Part shown: one piece after another, positions 1 through 13,159 of the stretch | How positions within the stretch are numbered: position 1 is the first letter of the stretch | Layout: every line of letters begins with the position of its first letter | Position numbers and translations under genes: made by a program | The notes under the pieces: generated by a model | Seen by the model: the letters and a program-made list of their open reading frames with translations, nothing else | What the model was told of the DNA's origin: nothing | Databases searched by the model: none | From: Arthrobacter pascens | GTDB lineage: Bacteria > Actinomycetota > Actinomycetes > Actinomycetales > Micrococcaceae | Reading direction: 5' to 3' | DNA length: 64,000 nucleotides | Assembly: GCF_030816475.1 (NCBI RefSeq) | Contig: NZ_JAUSXF010000001.1 | Span: 1 to 64,000, forward strand

Positions 1-257
1 GAGATCGGGTAAGTTTGAAAAGTTGCTCCGGAGCGATCCATGGCTGGTTTTTGGTTGTGGTGGTGTCGGGTGTGTCTGTTGTTTGAGAACTCAATAGTGT
101 GCCAAGTTTGTTGATACCAATTGTTTTTTGATTGGTTGTTTTGGCCGGGTCCGCCACCTCGTGGTTGGGTCTGGTTTTTACAGCTGGTTTCAAATTTTTG
201 CAGTGTGGTTGCCGCGTTTTCCCGTGGTTTCCATGTTGTTTTCGTTTTTGTTTTACT
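1..257 (+). promoter_or_regulatory. rRNA operon leader with boxA-like motif and 16S 5' processing arm
   Basis: This is transcribed leader upstream of 16S, rich in G and T. A boxA-like antitermination motif (TGTTGTTTGAGAACTC) lies at 77-92 and is nearly repeated before 23S at 2176-2189, as known for mycobacterial and other actinobacterial rrn operons. Bases 85-106 are complementary, with wobbles, to 2006-2027 beyond the 16S 3' end and should form the 16S processing stalk. The promoter itself is probably upstream of the window; I could not assign a convincing -35/-10 pair here. Confidence 0.6.
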
Positions 258-5481
<5,224 letters not shown>

Positions 5482-5545
5482 ACACACCACCCCGCAAACG
5501 AACTTCAAAAGCGTTTGCACCACGGGGCTGGTAAAAAGAAACAAG

Positions 5546-5586
5546 ACTGCTTGCGTCCACTATGTGGTTCCCAAACAACAAACCAA
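5546..5586 (+). promoter_or_regulatory. 23S 3' processing-stem arm
   Basis: This segment is complementary to 2168-2207 upstream of 23S. The core TCCACTATGTGGTTC.CAAACAACAA pairs with TTGTTGTTTGAGAACTACATAGTGGA, with G-U wobbles at most differences. Such stalks are RNase III substrates in bacterial rRNA maturation. The pairing is read from the sequence; cleavage is inferred. Confidence 0.7.
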
Positions 5587-5716
5587 ACCGGTTAGTTGCA
5601 GGGAACAAAACCACAACTACATAACAACACCACAACTGCCCCTTAACACGGGCACGAATGTTGTAACCACAAGATTTCCCCACCCCGCGGCACAGCCAAC
5701 GGGTCCGGGTACAAGG

Positions 5717-5836
5717 GTTACGGCGGTCATAGCGTGGGGGAAACGCCCGGTCCCATTCCGAACCCGGAAGCTAAGACCCACAGCGCCGATGGTACTGCAC
5801 CCGGGAGGGTGTGGGAGAGTAGGTCACCGCCGGACA
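5717..5836 (+). rRNA. rrf: 5S ribosomal RNA
   Basis: The gene is about 119 nt. GTTACGGCGGTCATAGCG pairs at its ends with GTCACCGCCGGAC. The loop sequence CCGAACCCGGAAGCTAAG is typical of 5S rRNA. It is the last gene of the rRNA operon, and the terminator begins about 12 nt downstream. Confidence 0.95.
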
Positions 5837-5847
5837 ACCATTAGGTC

Positions 5848-5883
5848 GAGAGCCCCCCAACACACACGTGTTGGGGGGCTCTC
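5848..5883 (+). terminator. rRNA operon terminator
   Basis: A perfect 16-bp stem (5848-5863 with 5868-5883) has an ACAC loop and includes six consecutive C-G pairs. It lies just after 5S and is very stable. There is no long T-tract after it, which is common for actinobacterial terminators. Confidence 0.9.
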
Positions 5884-6270
5884 CCACATTAACCACCACA
5901 CACAACCCCCTCCCACCACCCGCAGCCCTTTTGCGCGACCCTCACTCATTACCTGCAGAAACCCGCGACCCCGGCACCCCGCCCAGGCACCGCCGTCGAA
6001 CCCTACCAGCACAAACTGAGAGAGCACCCCCCCGGATTCCTGCAAGATGTGAGGAAGCGTCGCACCAAAGGCTGCGAGAGGTGAGGAAGCGTACGCTGTG
6101 GGCGCAATTCTCCGTAAAATCTCTGGAAAACGGGTGATTTAAGTCAAAAAAACGCGGAAACACGCGGAATTTGCGGACCTCAAGAGCCCAAGCTGGTAAG
6201 TTTTCGAACAGTGGCTTGTACGCATGCCGCGTTCAGGCTCCAACAATCATGACCGTCCAGGAGGACATAA
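5884..6270 (+). other. intergenic region: decayed 32-bp repeats and hupB promoter region
   Basis: No gene was seen. Three degenerate units of the family found at 57.2 kb occur with a 32-bp period, with TGAG cores at 6018, 6050 and 6082; two carry GTGAGGAAGCGT. Nearer hupB, CGCGGA/CGCGGA/TGCGGA at 6153, 6163 and 6172 are spaced about one helical turn apart. The hupB Shine-Dalgarno AGGAGG is at 6259-6264. Confidence 0.6.
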
Positions 6271-6558
6271 ATGGCTAAGAACCGTAGTGAACTTGTTTCA
6301 GAGGTAGCGGGCAAGGCTGGCACCAGCCAGGCAGCCGTCAACTCCGTCCTTGATGCGCTGTTCGAAGTTTTCGAAACGTCCGTCGCCTCGGGCGAGAAGA
6401 TCACCATCCCGGGCTGGCTCGCCGTCGAGCGCACTGACCGTGCAGCACGCACCGGCCGCAACCCGCAGACCGGCGAGACCATCCAGATCGCGGCAGGCCA
6501 CAGCGTCAAGCTGACCGCCGGCTCCAAGCTGAAGGCCGCTGTCGCCAACAAGAAGTAA
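6271..6558 (+). CDS. hupB: HU-family nucleoid DNA-binding protein
   Basis: This 95-residue protein matches the size of HU/IHF subunits. HU dimers bend and compact DNA in the nucleoid. The N-terminal helices (residues 1-40) are followed by the beta-arm with the family signature, including RTGRNPQTGE around residues 60-69, whose Arg-Asn-Pro (63-65) inserts into the minor groove. The usual GFGSF segment reads PGWLAV here. There is no Lys/Ala-rich C-terminal tail as in mycobacterial HupB, so this is the short form. A clear AGGAGG precedes the ATG by 6 nt. The gene appears monocistronic, followed by a hairpin terminator. Confidence 0.95.
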   Translation: MAKNRSELVSEVAGKAGTSQAAVNSVLDALFEVFETSVASGEKITIPGWLAVERTDRAARTGRNPQTGETIQIAAGHSVKLTAGSKLKAAVANKK

Positions 6559-6575
6559 TCTTCTTCAACAGCATG

Positions 6576-6609
6576 AGTGGAGCGGCAACCTGACGGTTGC
6601 CGCTCCACT
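6576..6609 (+). terminator. hupB terminator
   Basis: A perfect 15-bp stem (6576-6590 with 6595-6609) has a TGAC loop, 17 nt after the hupB stop codon. The following sequence, GCTTTAAG, is only weakly T-rich. Confidence 0.85.
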
Positions 6610-6657
6610 GCTTTAAGCCGATTCGCCGCCCGGCCGCAGGTAGCGGACAATGGATAG

Positions 6658-8812
6658 GTGCCTTCCGCAGCAAAATCCCGTCCCACAGCACCCCAGCCGG
6701 CCCCCGAACAGGGAGCGTCTGGCCGGGCAGCCGGCGTTCTGGGGATTTCACGACCGTGGCAGATTGCCGGGGCCGCGGCCCTGTTCGTGGGGCTCGCGGC
6801 GGCCCTGCTGTTTTCCGGGGCGGCCGCTGCCCATGAGGTCTCAGACCCGGGTGCGCTGGTCCGCTGGGGCCTCCCCATCAGCAAGGCCATCCATAACGTT
6901 TCCCTGGCGACGGTGATCGGCGGCCTGATCTTCGCCGTCGGCATCCTGCCCAGAACCGCAGGCCCGCGCTCCCGGGTCAACAACAGTGAGGCTCCCGAAC
7001 ACGCGGCCTTCTCCCGTGCACTTGCCGTTGCGGCGGCGGCCGGCGCAGCCTGGACCCTGTCCGCCATCGCAGTGCTGGTGTTCACTTATTCGAACGTCGC
7101 AGGCCAGGGCATATCCGGGGACGCCGAGTACACCCGGGCCCTGGTATACTTCATGACGGACATCGATGCCGGACGTGCCTGGCTCGCAGTAATCATCATC
7201 GCGGCTGTAGTCACCACCGCGCTCTTCGGCGTGAGGTCACTGGGCGGCCTTGCGCTCACGCTGGTCCTGGCACTCGTGGGGCTTGTGCCCACCGCGCTGA
7301 TCGGCCATTCGTCCAGTTCCTCGGACCACGAAGGTGCCATCAACTCCCTAGGCTTGCATTTGTTGGGCGTCAGCGCCTGGGTGGGCGGAATCATCCTGCT
7401 GGCCCTGTTGTCCAATATTCTGACCGGCCCCAAACCCGGGGGCGGAGCGGACATCACCGAACCCACGCTGCGGCGCTTTTCCTCCCTCGCCGGCTTCGCC
7501 TTTGTCCTGGTCTTTGCGTCAGGCGTCATCAACGCGAGCATCCGCGTCACCAGCTGGAGCGACCTCTTCGGCTCCGCCTACGGCCAGCTGATCCTGGCCA
7601 AATCCGCGGCTGCCCTGGTACTAGGCGGGATCGGACTGATGCACCGGCAGTGGGTCATCCCGCAGCTGGGCGCAAAGGGGTCCGCGCTGTCGTCACGGCG
7701 TGTCCTCTGGCAGCTGGTCCTGGTTGAACTCCTGGTCATGGGGGCTACCTCCGGCATTGCGGTCGCGCTGAGCCAGTCGGCACCGCCGCAGCCCACATCT
7801 TTCGCGCCGGACGCATCTCCGGCCTTCATCCTTTCCGGCTACGAACTGCCGCCGGAGCTGACGCCCGTACGCTGGCTCACCGAATGGCGGCTCGACTGGC
7901 TCTGGATCGCCGTGGCGCTCTTCGGGCTGGTCTCCTACTTCCTGGGCGTCGCAAAGGTGCTGCGCCGGGGCGACAAATGGCAGTGGTTCCGGTCCGTTAA
8001 CTGGGTCATTGGCCTGCTGGTGCTGACCTACATTACGTCGGGGCCGCCGTCGGTGTATGGCAGGGTTCTGTTCTCCGCGCACATGGTGGACCATATGGCG
8101 CTGACCATGGTGGCCCCGATTTTCCTGGTACTCGGCGCTCCCGTGACGCTTGCCCTGCGGGCATTGCCGGCACGCGGCGACGGCTCGCGGGGGGTGCGTG
8201 AATGGATACTCGTCTTGGTGCACAGCAAGTTTTCTCAGCTGGTCACCCACCCTATTTTCGCGGCCGGTAACTTCGCCGGCTCAATCGTGCTGTTCTACTA
8301 CTCGGACGCGTTCAGTTACGCCATGCGAGACCATGTAGGCCACGAACTGATGAACCTGCATTTCGCCCTGACCGGCTACATCTTTGTGCTGAGCATGATT
8401 GGCACGGATCCGTTGCCCCGCCGGGCCCCGTACCCCATGCGCCTCCTCCTCCTCCTGGCCACCATGGGTTTCCACGCGTTCTTCGGTGTGTCCATCATGG
8501 CGCGGCACCGGGCTCTTGGCTGCGGACTACTTTGGAAACCTCGGACGGGCCTGGGGGCCGTCTGCCCTGCTGGACCAGCAGACCGGCGGCGCGGTGGCCT
8601 GGGGCATCGGTGAGGTTCCCACCCTGCTGGTGGCCATCGGCGTCGCGGTCATGTGGTCCAGGTCCGATGAACGGGAGACCCGGCGCACGGACCGCGCCGC
8701 GGACAGGAATAACGACGCCGATCTGACTGCTTACAACGATATGTTTGCCAAATTGGCTGAACGCGACGCCAAGCTGGCCGACCGCAAATCAAAGCTGGAA
8801 GGACGCTCATGA
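6658..8812 (+). pseudogene. CopD-CtaG membrane fusion (copper / cytochrome oxidase assembly), frameshifted
   Basis: The N-terminal half is a multi-helix CopD-like copper-resistance domain (SHSSSSSDHEG and LGVSAWVGGI are visible). The C-terminal half is a Caa3/CtaG-type cytochrome oxidase assembly domain (SAHMVDHMALTMVAP, HELMNLHFALTGY). Such fusions are common in actinobacteria and are thought to handle copper for oxidase assembly. The first frame stops at 8613. Near 8500-8503 (just after ...FGVSIM) the expected continuation GTGLLAADYFGNLG moves to the +1 frame and ends normally at 8812 with a charged tail, overlapping the next gene by ATGA. One extra base explains this. It is either a real inactivating mutation, which would drop the last helices, or a sequencing error. 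The GTG start at 6658 has only a weak ribosome site. Confidence 0.82.
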
Positions 8813-10791
8813 GCGAAACCGTACGCACCCACCTCCGGGTCCGCGCTTCCGAACTGGTGGGCCGCAACTGGCTGAACACCGGCGGCAAGGCGCTGGACCT
8901 GGAAGCCCTGCGCGGCAAGATCGTGCTGCTGGACTTCTGGACCTTCTGCTGCATCAACTGCCTGCATGTCCTTGATGAGCTGCGGCCGCTGGAGGAGCAG
9001 TATTCCGACGTCCTGGTAACGGTGGGTGTGCACTCGCCCAAGTTCGAGCATGAAGCTGACCCGGTGGCGCTGGCCGCTGCCGTGGAACGCTACGAGATCC
9101 ACCATCCGGTCCTGGACGACCCCGAGCTGGATACCTGGAAGGCCTACACCGCCCGTGCCTGGCCAACCCTGGTGGTCATCGACCCCGAGGGCTACATCGT
9201 GGCGCATCTCTCGGGTGAGGGGCACGCAGACGGCCTGGCTGTACTCATTCCGGAACTGGTCGCCGAGCACGAGGCCAAAGGGACCCTGCACAGGGGTTCC
9301 GGCCCGTACGTTGCGCCGGAAGCCACGTCGGGAACGCTGCGGTTCCCCGGCAAGGCGCTGTACCTTCCGGACGGGCGCGGTTCGGCCGGCGCCGCCGATG
9401 CGGGCCGCCACGGCTCGTGGCTGGTGACTGACACAGGCCATCACCGCCTGGTGGAGCTGGCCACGGACTTCCGGACCGTACTGGCGACCTACGGGTCCGG
9501 CACAAAGGGATACGCGGACGGCCCCGCCGCCGGTGATGCGGCTACCGCCCGGTTCAACGAACCGCAAGGCCTGGTCCTCCTGCCGCAGGATGTGGCAGAA
9601 AGGGCGGGTTACGACGTCGTGATTGCAGACTCGGTCAACCACCGCCTCCGCGGACTGTCACTGGCCGACGGGTCGGCCACGACAGTGGCCGGCAACGGTG
9701 TCCAGCGGCTGCTGGAAACCGGGCCCGCCCGGGTGGATGAGGACGCCGCCGGCTTCACCGGCCGCCTCAGTGAGCATCCGCTTGAGGTGTCCCTCAGTTC
9801 GCCGTGGGACGTTGTCTGGTCGACCAAGCTCAACGCCGTCGTGATCGCGATGGCCGGCGTGCACCAGATCTTCAGCTTCGACCCCCTGACCGGCGCCGTG
9901 GCCATCGCGGCCGGCAACGGCCTGGAAGGCCTGCTGGACGGTCCGGCCCACGAAGCCTGGTTCGCCCAGCCGTCGGGTGTGGCCGAGGACGCCGACGGGA
10001 ACATCTGGGTGGCAGACTCGGAAACGTCCGCGCTCCGCAAACTGGTGATCGATGACGACGGTGCTGTCACCGTGGAATCCGCGGTGGGCAAGGGCCTGTT
10101 CGATTTCGGCTTCCGCGACGGCGAGGGCTCCGAGGCCCGGCTTCAGCACCCGCTGGGCGTTACGGTCCTGCCCGACGGCTCAGTGGCGATCGCGGACACC
10201 TATAACGGTGCAGTGCGGCGCTACGACCCGGCTGCAGGAACAGTCTCCACGCTGGCCAGGGGCCTGTCCGAACCATCGGACGTGATTGTGGACCACACTG
10301 AGGCGGCCGGTTCGGAACCGCTGCTGGTGGTGGTCGAGGCGAACCAGCACCAGCTGGTGTACGTACCCATCCCCAAGGAAGCGCAGCAGGTGGACGAAGG
10401 CGCAGTCCAGACGCACCGGCCCAAGAGCCCCGTTGCCCCCGGGCTGCTGGAACTGGCTGTTCGCTTCACCGCGCCCACGGGGCAGAAGCTGGACGACCGA
10501 TGGGGCGACCCCACGCAGCTGAAGATCTCCTCCACACCGCCCGAGCTGCTGGTGGCTGGCGGCGGGACGTCGGTGGGGCTGCTCCGGACGGTGGAACTGG
10601 CCTCTGACATCCCTGAAGGCATCCTCCACATCGCGGCCCGCGCCGCTGCCTGCGACGGGCCGGACACCGAGGACGGCGAGATTCCTGACCACGCCGCCTG
10701 CCACCTTTATCAGCAGGACTGGGGCATCCCGGTCCTCCTGACGCACGACGGCGACACAGAACTGGTCCTGGACCTGCGCGGAATGGACTGA
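8809..10791 (+). CDS. thioredoxin-like/NHL-repeat protein (NHLRC2-like)
   Basis: The protein has 660 residues. Residues 1-150 form a TlpA/thioredoxin-like domain with the redox motif FCCINC (Cys48-x-x-Cys51, with an extra Cys47) and the cis-Pro segment ARAWPTLVVIDP. Residues 180-530 carry NHL/beta-propeller repeats (NHRLRGLSLADG, GVAEDADGNIWVADSE, GVTVLPDGSVAIADTYNGAVR). A further beta-rich C-terminal domain of about 120 residues follows. There is no signal peptide, so it should be cytoplasmic. The layout matches the NHLRC2 family, whose exact reaction is not established. Its ATGA overlap with the upstream copper/oxidase gene suggests co-translation and perhaps a role in thiol or metal handling, which is inference. 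Confidence 0.88.
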   Translation: MSETVRTHLRVRASELVGRNWLNTGGKALDLEALRGKIVLLDFWTFCCINCLHVLDELRPLEEQYSDVLVTVGVHSPKFEHEADPVALAAAVERYEIHHPVLDDPELDTWKAYTARAWPTLVVIDPEGYIVAHLSGEGHADGLAVLIPELVAEHEAKGTLHRGSGPYVAPEATSGTLRFPGKALYLPDGRGSAGAADAGRHGSWLVTDTGHHRLVELATDFRTVLATYGSGTKGYADGPAAGDAATARFNEPQGLVLLPQDVAERAGYDVVIADSVNHRLRGLSLADGSATTVAGNGVQRLLETGPARVDEDAAGFTGRLSEHPLEVSLSSPWDVVWSTKLNAVVIAMAGVHQIFSFDPLTGAVAIAAGNGLEGLLDGPAHEAWFAQPSGVAEDADGNIWVADSETSALRKLVIDDDGAVTVESAVGKGLFDFGFRDGEGSEARLQHPLGVTVLPDGSVAIADTYNGAVRRYDPAAGTVSTLARGLSEPSDVIVDHTEAAGSEPLLVVVEANQHQLVYVPIPKEAQQVDEGAVQTHRPKSPVAPGLLELAVRFTAPTGQKLDDRWGDPTQLKISSTPPELLVAGGGTSVGLLRTVELASDIPEGILHIAARAAACDGPDTEDGEIPDHAACHLYQQDWGIPVLLTHDGDTELVLDLRGMD

Positions 10792-10856
10792 CCGCCGCAG
10801 ACCTGGGTCCCTTCTTCGGGATGGCTCGCTGACCCTGGCTGGATTACTGACCCAGT

Positions 10857-10956
10857 GTCACGGGAGGCAGCCTTTTCCGGTCCCGAACCGGCGGGTCCCG
10901 CGGATTTCCGCGGTTGTTGGCCCGGGTTGCCGGCAAAAGACGGCTGTGCGTGACGC
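10857..10956. repeat. dispersed inverted-repeat element, copy 1
   Basis: The left arm 10857-10880 (GTCACGGGAGGCAGCCTTTT...) is an imperfect inverse of the right arm 10930-10956 (CAAAAGACGGCTGTGCGTGACGC), about 50 bp apart. Related arms occur at 11886-11909 and 28623-28721. No gene lies in 10792-11060. Confidence 0.55.
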
Positions 10957-11060
10957 GATGGGGCCCCGGCCGCCCCAGATGCGGAGCCGGAGCCCTGGCT
11001 TGTCCACATACGCTGGCCGAAGGGTGACGGCGCATCCAGCTGTGGCGGCACGATGGCGAC

Positions 11061-11876
11061 ATGGATGTGTTGAGGGCGCTGGAGCTGTGTGGCGGGGCAG
11101 CGCGCCGTCCCGCCCTGGCGCGGCTTGGAATCGACGACGCTGCCCTCCGCCGGGCGGTGCGCGGCGGGATGCTGCAGCCGGCCCGTGGCCTCTATGCGCT
11201 TCCGACGGCGTCTGCCGGCCTCATAGGGCTGCTACTGAACCGCCAACTGCTGACCTGCGCCAGCGCCGCTCCCCATTACGGGCTTTGGTCGCTGAAGTCC
11301 CCCGACCTGCCGCATGTGTATCACCGCCGTGAGGAGGCAGTCCGGGACGCCGTCCATCACGCCGGCTTACTCCTTCCGCCGCATCACAACCGGCCTGTTG
11401 CCGCCCTGGTTGACGTACTCATTCACGCCCTGCGTTGCCTGCCGTTTGCGGAATCCCTGGTGATGGTGGAATGTGCCGTTTCCCGAGGGGAGATGACCCT
11501 GGATTTCCTCCGGGCGCGGCTGCCGGGCAGCCGGAACGGCAAAGCCCGCGAAGTGTTGCGCTGGGTGGACCGGGGGGCCGAATCGCTGCTTGAAACGCTG
11601 GCACGGACATACTTTCGGCAGGCAGGAATCAAGGTGGAAACCCAGGCGTATCTGGACCGCGTGGGCTACGTCGACCTACTCCTCGAGGGCTGGCTGGTGG
11701 TGGAGCTGGACGGCCGGCACCATGCAGACTGGACGCAGGTCAGGAAGGACCACCGGCGGAACAACGAATCCGCTGTCCAGGGGTATACGGCGCTCCGCTA
11801 TTACTACCAGGACGTAGTGTACAACCCGGCGGACATGGTGGCGCAGGTCCTGGCGGTCCTGGCCCGGCCGCGGTAG
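11061..11876 (+). CDS. DUF559-type (Vsr-like) nuclease-fold protein with N-terminal winged helix
   Basis: The protein has 271 residues. Residues 1-45 resemble the winged-helix domain of AbiEi-like proteins (ARRPALARLGI.. LRRAVRGGMLQPARGLYAL). Residues 165-268 match DUF559, a restriction-endonuclease-like fold related to Vsr, with ESLLETLAR, GYVDLL (Asp205), VVELDG (Glu215, Asp217) and a terminal LRYYYQDVVYNP. The acidic residues could form a PD-(D/E)xK site. Such genes are very common and often solitary in actinobacteria; their function is unknown and a toxin-antitoxin role is unproven. No partner gene is adjacent. Repeat copies 1 and 2 flank the gene. Confidence 0.8.
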   Translation: MDVLRALELCGGAARRPALARLGIDDAALRRAVRGGMLQPARGLYALPTASAGLIGLLLNRQLLTCASAAPHYGLWSLKSPDLPHVYHRREEAVRDAVHHAGLLLPPHHNRPVAALVDVLIHALRCLPFAESLVMVECAVSRGEMTLDFLRARLPGSRNGKAREVLRWVDRGAESLLETLARTYFRQAGIKVETQAYLDRVGYVDLLLEGWLVVELDGRHHADWTQVRKDHRRNNESAVQGYTALRYYYQDVVYNPADMVAQVLAVLARPR

Positions 11877-11885
11877 CTGCAACCT

Positions 11886-11909
11886 GTCACCTAGAGCACG
11901 CTTTTGGGC
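11886..11909. repeat. dispersed repeat arm, copy 2
   Basis: GTCACCTAGAGCACGCTTTT at 11886 matches the arm consensus of the elements at 10857 and 28623. A weak partner, GGCGTGACGC, lies near 11975. It starts 10 nt after the DUF559 gene and might also act in termination. Confidence 0.45.
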
Positions 11910-12002
11910 ATAATGCCGGAGCCAACCCCTGCAAACTCAGGGATGGCACGTCTACTGGAGTCAAGACCATGCCAGGCGTGACGCGGGCTGGACGCTGAAA
12001 GC

Positions 12003-12995
12003 CTAATAGGTCAGGAGCGGGGTGACCTTGATCGTGTCCCCGGCCACGTCCAGGCGTGTGGTGAAGCTGAATTCCACCTCTGCGTTCAGCGGAAACCAGG
12101 CGCCTGTGAAGGAGTCCTGCTGGAGCGCCTCCACCTTAGCCTTGCCGTCCAGTGGCGAGACCGCCCAGCGGCCGTCGAACGGTTCGATGGAAACCTGGGG
12201 GTACGCCGTGACGGTCCACTTGATGGTTCCGTCCTTCACCGCATTGTTGCTGGCGAAGTAGAACGGGCAGTCCGGCTGGAGCTTCTGCTGCTTCACCGCT
12301 TCGGCCGCGCAGCCGTCCAGGAAGTCCTTGACCTTCGCAGCGACGTCATCCTTCAGGTCCTGCGTTGCCTGCGTCAGCAGGTTCAGCGGAGCCACCGGGG
12401 CGTCGCGGGACGTAATGGTGGCACGGGTAGCGGGGGCCGCAAAATACTGGCCGTTAAGCGACGCTTCATACTCGCCCGGATAAAACACTGAAAAGGAGTT
12501 CCGGCCGTTGGGCATGTTCACGGCTGCCCCGTTGACAGTGGCCTCGCTGGAGTTCACCACAGTGATGTCCAGCGTGGGCAGCCGCGACGGGACGAAGGCC
12601 CAAGTGTTGAAGAAGAGCCACTCCGTGCCGGTCTTTTCCAGCAGGAACTCGGTCCGCAGCCTGCTGCCGTCAATGGTGTATTCCATCGGCACCATTACCT
12701 GGTTGCCAGAGCGCTCCTCGGCGTCACCGAGCTTCACATTCGCAATGCGCGAAGCCGCCGTTTTCAGTGCCGTACCGTCGAGCATGGCGGCATTTCCGGG
12801 CGGAACCGCGGCCCGCAGGATGCCCAGTGCCTTGCCCCCGTCGCCTTCGTGGAGCGCGTCCAGGTATTCGCGGATCGGCTGCTGAGGACTGGCGACTGTG
12901 TTGTTCACCAGGTTCACCGCGACGATGGCTGCAGCCACTGCGAGCATGAGGCCCAGCAGCCATCCGGCCGCAATCCTCACCAACGCTTGACTCAT
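12003..12995 (-). CDS. membrane-anchored protein of unknown function
   Basis: The protein has 330 residues from the chosen ATG at 12995, which is preceded by AAGGGA; a GTG at 13061 would add 22 residues. A short cytoplasmic N-terminus is followed by one transmembrane helix (WLLGLMLAVAAAIVAVNLV), so the bulk should lie outside the membrane. The soluble part has PxEYLDALHEGDGGKALGIL, reminiscent of DUF4878/NTF2-like lipoproteins, then beta-rich segments including a PEGA-like stretch (VNGAAVNMPNGRNSFSVFYPGEYEA). I do not recognise a named function. It may be a cell-envelope or sensor protein. Confidence 0.7.
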   Translation of the reverse strand: MSQALVRIAAGWLLGLMLAVAAAIVAVNLVNNTVASPQQPIREYLDALHEGDGGKALGILRAAVPPGNAAMLDGTALKTAASRIANVKLGDAEERSGNQVMVPMEYTIDGSRLRTEFLLEKTGTEWLFFNTWAFVPSRLPTLDITVVNSSEATVNGAAVNMPNGRNSFSVFYPGEYEASLNGQYFAAPATRATITSRDAPVAPLNLLTQATQDLKDDVAAKVKDFLDGCAAEAVKQQKLQPDCPFYFASNNAVKDGTIKWTVTAYPQVSIEPFDGRWAVSPLDGKAKVEALQQDSFTGAWFPLNAEVEFSFTTRLDVAGDTIKVTPLLTY

Positions 12996-13159
12996 CTGCA
13001 CGTCCCTTACGTTACCTGCAAGGGCACCGAATACTGATTTTACGGCCGGTGACCGGACCACCAGCAGGCGGATTTGGGAAGCCCCGACGCCGGCAGGTCA
13101 GGTTTCGCCGGGTGGCTGGTTTTGCCTAGCTGCGGCTTTTGACCAGCGGCGGCTATTGC

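Noticed and set aside
8480..8613. Programmed ribosomal frameshift in CopD-CtaG
   Set aside because: There is no slippery heptamer, upstream Shine-Dalgarno-like stimulator or obvious downstream structure at the shift point; an indel or sequencing error is simpler.
11061..11876. Toxin-antitoxin or defence system around the DUF559 gene
   Set aside because: Only a single gene is present, with no AbiEii-like or other partner on either side; solitary DUF559 genes are very common in actinobacteria.
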